In this document: positions 59,769-64,000 of the stretch, one piece after another | How the letters are laid out: each line of letters begins with the position of its first letter | Numbering within the stretch: the first letter of the stretch is position 1 | Assembly (NCBI GenBank): GCA_001414345.1 | Contig: LLCB01000015.1 | Span: forward strand, 305,498 to 369,497 | Direction: 5' to 3' | DNA from: Hymenoscyphus infarciens | Lineage: Eukaryota > Ascomycota > Leotiomycetes > Helotiales > Helotiaceae | Length of the DNA stretch: 64,000 bases | The notes under the pieces: generated by a model | What the model was told of the DNA's origin: nothing | The model's input: the letters and a program-made list of their open reading frames with translations, nothing else | Database searches by the model: none | Program-made: the position numbers and the translations under genes

Positions 59769-60590
59769 TTTAAGATCGTAGGCTATTATAATTAGTACCT
59801 TCTTAAGCTTTATATAAAAACTCTAGAAACTTGAATTTATAGTATAGATTAGTAAGTATTAATATACTTTTTATATAACTTAGTAGTAGTAATCTTAAGA
59901 ATAGCTTATTATTTTATACTTTCTAGAAGTAGAGTTATTTTTAAATTTATAAGTATTAAAAGATTTAAATATAAAAAGTAAAGTAGCTTTTAACTTATAT
60001 CTATATTATAAATATATAAAAGAGAATAAAGAAGATCTCAATTTAGTAGAGCGTTTTCTAATCTATATAACTAAGTGTTTTATACTATTCTATAAACCTA
60101 ATCTAGATTTATAATATTAAAATTACATATAATAGACTCTTTATATATACTACTATCTTTAATATATAATTAATAGAATTCTATTATATTAAGCTAATTT
60201 CTTAAACTTTACTTATTTAAAGATAATATATAAAAAGTATTAAGCTATTTCAAAGAATTATAAAAGTATATATTATTATTCTTTTAAATATATTTAATAT
60301 TATATTTAATAAAAGTTACTTTAATTACTTCAAAAGCTAAAAGGTTAGTAAACTTTTAGATATTTTTAACTAATAAATAAGAGTTTTAAAATTCTAAGAT
60401 TATATATTATTTACTATTTATATAATTAAACTTAAGAGTAAATTTAAAGTACTTTTATTTATTTATAAGCTTTTCTTATTTCTCTTTTTCAATTTTATAA
60501 GTATTTAATAATCTATTAATTAGCTTTATATTATTATATAGATAAGAAATAATTACTTTTATAATATTAAAAAGGCTAATTACATCTACT
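59769..60590. repeat. AT-rich remnant at the right edge of the block
   Basis: No CA-containing words or motifs that I could assign. The RIP-like composition ends abruptly near 60590, where balanced sequence (TTACAAAGATTGG onward) resumes. Confidence 0.6.
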
Positions 60591-60596
60591 TACAAA

Positions 60597-60981
60597 GATT
60601 GGTTAGAACTTAGAATTAGGCGTCTATACCACGACTCACACACTATTAGGTGGCTATACCCTTGTGGAACTATTTTCACTTTACAACAAGCGAGCAAGTG
60701 ATTTAGGAGCACGGGAGCGTACTTTTCAAAGCTTCACGAAGTATTATCAAGTCCATAGAGATCAGCTGGTTTCAGAAGAGGGAGAAGATGGAATATTTGC
60801 ACATTCTTTTCTCTCTGAGTACTTTGATCGTCCACTAGAACCTTTAACGTTTCGTGAAACCAGCAAGATCTCTTCGGCTCCTCGGGATTGGCCTCGGACT
60901 TGGTCCATCATGAGTGAGGCTCTTTTAATGACGATGTACCCAGCTATTGTCAAGGCAGAGTATACTACAAAAGGAATCTAG
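60597..60981 (+). pseudogene. Probable 3' remnant of a host gene cut by the repeat block
   Basis: An open frame runs from just after a TAG at the repeat edge to a TAG at 60979-60981, about 127 codons, with protein-like composition (GGYTLVELFSLYNKRASDLG, SEYFDRPLEPLTF). There is no ATG until the SIMSEALL segment near 60910, so the true start or earlier exons were probably lost in the degraded DNA. The C-terminal part W-S-I-M-S-E-A-L-L-M-T-M-Y-P resembles the start of the SANT domain of the nearby gene (W-T-D-I-E-D-A-L-L-M-E-V-Y-P), so it may be a decayed relative. Alternatively it is the last exon of an unrecognised gene. Confidence 0.4.
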
Positions 60982-61414
60982 GGTCCAAGAGCAGTGTGAG
61001 GTTCCTGAACGTGATTTCTTGCCGGCTAAATTATCAGTTGAGAAAACTAGGAGTCTGGAAGGATTACTCTGCAGATCGAGTGTACAGAAAACTTGACTCG
61101 GACGAAGAGAAACTTTGTACTTGTTAGGGTGCTGATGGAGTAAAAGCTTCTAATTTCTTGCTCATACTAAAATTGCTATCGATATCGAAAAGAATCTCGG
61201 AAATAGTTTTCAAAAGCAGGGTTACAATGCCAAAGGTTTCAAGTTTTCGGAACTCTTTCCTCCTCCACCGCCAAAAATCACTCGGCCCGCGACTCCCTCC
61301 ACCTTAACTCGACTGAGTTCTAGCGAAGCTAGCCAATCACCAGTGATATGTCCTGGCATAGAAGGCTAAAAGAAGAACAGGTATGCCGACCTCAAACGTA
61401 GTAAGAGCAACATC

Positions 61415-61635
61415 CTACTTCAGAAATATAGACAGTTTCATTGAAAAAATATTAGCAGTGTGTGTTTTGACAAAAAGTAGCTCAAATTGATGCCCAAATA
61501 ACTCGCGTGACACTGCGTCTCTGAATGCCAACAACACCTCGCTCTCGTTCAAGTAGAAATCCCCGCCCGGTCCACGTATGATCAATCTCCCCAATCTATC
61601 ATACTCATCGACCAAACAACTGCAACACAATAGAT
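61415..61635 (-). other. Possible gene remnant on the minus strand
   Basis: A frame of about 71 codons whose middle (DEYDRLGRLIIRGPGGDFYLNESEVLLAFRD, given in parts: RLIIRGPGG and NESEVLLAFRD) looks like real protein. No ATG precedes it in frame and no clean splice connects it with the Myb/SANT gene just upstream (phase does not match). It could be an isolated exon or relic. Confidence 0.3.
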
Positions 61636-61667
61636 GAGTTTTCCTCCATATTTCTTACTCCTCTCTC

Positions 61668-62436
61668 CTACTCTTTTACTGCCGGCTGCTCTGGATTTTC
61701 CTTGCCCTTCGAGACTTGTGATATTCCCGATCCACCACTCTTTTCACCGTCTCCGGCTGCTTCTGTATTTACCTCTTGTTCCATATCTTCAAAGGCAACG
61801 TCTTCATTTTCCTGCGGGGCCTATGGTGAGGAAAGGTTCTTGGAATCAATTCTTTGACTTCGATGGTCGGTAGTGGCGGCGATTTCCGCAGCGGGGGGAG
61901 TTACTGGCCGATTGATCGGATTCCAACCCGAATACGGACCTTTTCATCAAGATTAACAATTGTTTAGTCCTAGAATACACATGTTAGAACTTACGACGAG
62001 GTGATACTGGATCTGATCTCCATCCTGCTGGTCCAAATGTGTGATGATTGATAGGTGGGGTTTTGGCTGTAACTGCGTGCTCATACTGTGGCTCAATGCT
62101 CTGCTCGCCAGAAAGAAGGGGACCAGAGGGAGTGATATTGGATGCAGGATTTGGTCCACCAGTAGCGGCCGCAGCAGCTTGACCGCTAGTGCCATATCTC
62201 GCCAACAACTGGTCTTGGTGATCGTTCCAGTGGGAACGAACCGTGTTTTCGCGGAAGGTTCTTCTTACTGCAATTCCCCGAGCAACAGCATTTGTGTTCA
62301 TGAGATCTGCGATTTCAGCCCATCCAAAATCTCCACCAACGACTCTGCTTCGAGGGTACACCTCCATCAAGAGGGCATCCTCGATATCTGTCCATCGGTG
62401 GCGGGCAATGGATTGTTGTGCTGGTGGTTCAGACAT
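61668..62436 (-). CDS. Myb/SANT-like DNA-binding protein
   Basis: Exon 1 (62436-61995) codes for residues 1-147, with a SANT/Myb-like domain at about residues 11-75 (HRWTDIEDALLMEVYP, FGWAEIADLMN, RTFRENTVRSHWNDHQDQLL). It holds spaced tryptophans and a basic third helix. A 55-nt intron (GTAAGT...AAAAG) leads to exon 2 at 61939. In the preferred model exon 2 ends at 61905 (GTAACT donor) and exon 3 (61820-61668) adds an acidic Glu/Lys/Gly-rich tail, giving 209 residues. If that second intron is retained, translation stops at 61821-61823 and gives 186 residues. The acidic exon 3 stays in the same frame past that stop, which favours splicing. Target unknown. Confidence 0.65.
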
Positions 62437-63470
62437 GGCATATTTTTGCGAAAGAGGGTTGTATCCAATATTTGTATTGGTGTTTGCGTTTGTGGTGTTG
62501 ATTGCTATCAGAGCACAGTCGCAAAAGAGAGGTTTGCCATGAAAGACGTGTTGAAAGAATCAAATTTGCAGCACCAAAGTTCCTCTCATTATATAGTTCC
62601 TTTCTTGCTAGGTCCATAACACTCAATACTTTTATTGAGTGAATACTGGCTGGCCCAAAATGCCGATCGTCTTCAATTGCTGACCACTTCATGGCCTCGT
62701 GAGGTTTTCCCCTTTCCACCTCGCTAAGCAAGATCCCCTCTCCCACCCTTATGACTGTTGAATATGATTCTCTTCTAACGTCGAATGTTATAGTAAACTT
62801 ATTAAATGTCATGTCTTTAGTTGTTAAATTGAATATATACAGTGTACTTTTGGCTGGTATCGCAATGTCTTAATAATCTCTATTTGAAATAATTTTGCCA
62901 AAAGGTTTGGAACAATGGAATTACTTTGTTAAATCTACTTAAAATCTCAGAGATGAGGAACATTGATTATTCAGACTCTTCTCACAAGACTTATATCTTA
63001 ATTCAGTTATCCTTCTATTTCAGTAAAATTTCATATATCAAACATAAAAGGAACGACGAAAACAAACTGACCTTGATAAAACTGTCAAGTCTCCCAAATG
63101 TTTAGCTCACTCTGAGTCCTTTGTATAGAATTTAAAAGATCAGATCGTCACTCATTTTGAATTGACTGACTTACTGACTTCAACGCTCTTGTAAGTATGG
63201 AAAGCTAGGATTGGAGCTTTCATAACACCCAGGCGCTTTTTTTTCAAGAAATCTCGTGAGTATTTTTCTAGTCATAAACTGTTTTCACGTAAACAACTGC
63301 CTTGTTTGGTTCTTTCAGAACAACATGTCCTTGAACTTTTATATTGAAGACTGATTTCTTTAAATCATAAATTGGATGAGCAATTTTTTCTCTAGTCAAT
63401 CAATATATAAACAATTGTCAAGGAAAACCATCGTGAAGAGATCTGTGCAAGATTGTGTGACCTCTCTATC
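62437..63470. other. Intergenic region upstream of the Myb/SANT gene
   Basis: About 1 kb of AT-rich but not RIP-like DNA. The frame at 62429-62812 on the minus strand overlaps the leader of the Myb/SANT gene and shows no domain. Confidence 0.55.
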
Positions 63471-63614
63471 ATGGACAATCAAGCTCTTCTAGATTTAGAG
63501 CTTAGTATCTGCGAATTACTCTCTACAGGTCATCCAAGCGCTGTGCATCCCAAATACCTTTCCCTAGCACAGCAATTAGCTGATTCACTTGAAGTAAAAC
63601 AATGTGATGAATAA
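63471..63614 (+). CDS. Possible 47-residue protein
   Basis: ATG to TAA without interruption, with even, protein-like composition (MDNQALLDLELSICELL, then HPSAVHPKYLSLAQQLADSL). Two amphipathic helices seem likely. The sequence AAGTAAAAC near the end could also be a splice donor, making this the first exon of a gene running right. No family recognised. Confidence 0.35.
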   Translation: MDNQALLDLELSICELLSTGHPSAVHPKYLSLAQQLADSLEVKQCDE

Positions 63615-64000
63615 CAAGAATAGCCCGTCTCCTTCAGTACCTTCCAAAATGTAGGTTATACATGCTTCAACCCCATCCCAAAAAATTCCAAGCTATTTAT
63701 GTTAAGCGAATAATGTGGTCAGCTTCACAGCCTGTGGTAAAAGGATTCCTTTACCTGTAAAATCTCCCTGGCTCCAGTATCCCCGGAGTGAGTCTTAAGG
63801 TTGAAACTCCTTGAATTCCTAGACATACGGTGGCAGTAAGAAAATAAATTTCTCTGTGTTAGTTAGCGCCAAGTGCCTTCCCAGATCGCCACGGATCTTT
63901 CTCACATTTCTAGTCAGAATCCCCAAAAGAAATACACAGATACTGCTCTAAATAAGGCACGCAGAGCCAAAAGATATTTTAAGTACAAGCTACGCTGACC
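63615..64000. other. Right end, nothing recognised
   Basis: 386 bp of balanced sequence with no supported gene or repeat. Confidence 0.5.

Larger units (their letters stand above)
32585..60590. repeat. RIP-degraded nested transposon block
   Basis: About 28 kb with very high A+T, packed with TA and nearly free of CA and TG, and with no long intact frame. Paired LTRs differ almost only by C/T and G/A transitions. This is the signature of repeat-induced point mutation acting at CpA. The block resolves into five LTR-derived units and one DNA transposon, each described below. Insertion order follows from nesting: the oldest minus-strand fragment, then the element at 35345-50541 and the gypsy element at 51257-59337, and finally the copia and Mutator-like elements inside the former. 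Confidence 0.92.

Noticed and set aside
62429..62812. A 127-residue minus-strand frame upstream of the Myb/SANT gene
   Set aside because: It overlaps the leader of that gene in another frame and shows no domain; the SANT gene has the better start.

Overview
The window looks like filamentous ascomycete DNA (Pezizomycotina). A helotialean or other leotiomycete is my best guess, but only an inference. The evidence is genes with short introns of about 45-230 nt (GTNNGT donors, CTAAC/CTAAT-like branch sites), a CFEM protein, a Zn2Cys6 regulator, an Atg33-like protein, and one large AT-rich block that looks mutated by RIP (C-to-T changes that replace CA/TG with TA).

Left arm, 1-32,400: ordinary gene-bearing DNA. 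It holds the tail of a PLC-like phosphodiesterase, a DUF3445 haem-dependent N-demethylase-like protein, a nine-exon Zn2Cys6 regulator, a divergent pair of a peroxisomal 2,4-dienoyl-CoA reductase (SKL terminus) and an Atg33-like mitophagy protein, a seven-exon MFS transporter, a GPI-type CFEM protein and a 54-residue Cys-rich protein. These are followed by a compact housekeeping cluster: THI6 (thiamine), divergent from eIF3m, which converges on a URA6-type UMP kinase with a probable mitochondrial and cytosolic dual start, then a RING protein. Long gene-poor spacers (16.9-20.6 kb, 20.8-25.6 kb) carry micro- and minisatellites.

Central block, about 32.58-60.59 kb: a RIP-degraded nest of transposons that I could resolve from terminal repeats and target-site duplications (TSDs). 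A Ty1/copia element (35910-43691, 175-bp LTRs, TSD ATAGC) and a Mutator-like DNA transposon (46867-50121, about 152-bp TIRs, TSD TAAATGTTA) both sit inside a non-autonomous LTR element (35345-50541, TSD GCTTT). That element, and a complete minus-strand Ty3/gypsy element (51257-59337, 496-bp LTRs, TSD AAATC), are both inserted in an older minus-strand relative whose pieces lie at 35120-35344, 50547-51251 and 59343-59768. A fifth, 5'-truncated copy lies at 32585-35119 and preserves the empty site of the copia insertion. The copia element carries a roughly 580-codon antisense frame between RNase H and its 3' LTR. This is the most unusual thing in the window.

Right arm, about 60.59-64 kb: normal composition returns abruptly. 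It begins with an open frame that starts at the repeat edge and may be a broken gene, then a possible gene remnant, a Myb/SANT-like gene and a possible 47-residue protein.

All gene models were spliced by eye from frame continuity and splice motifs. No homology search was run.
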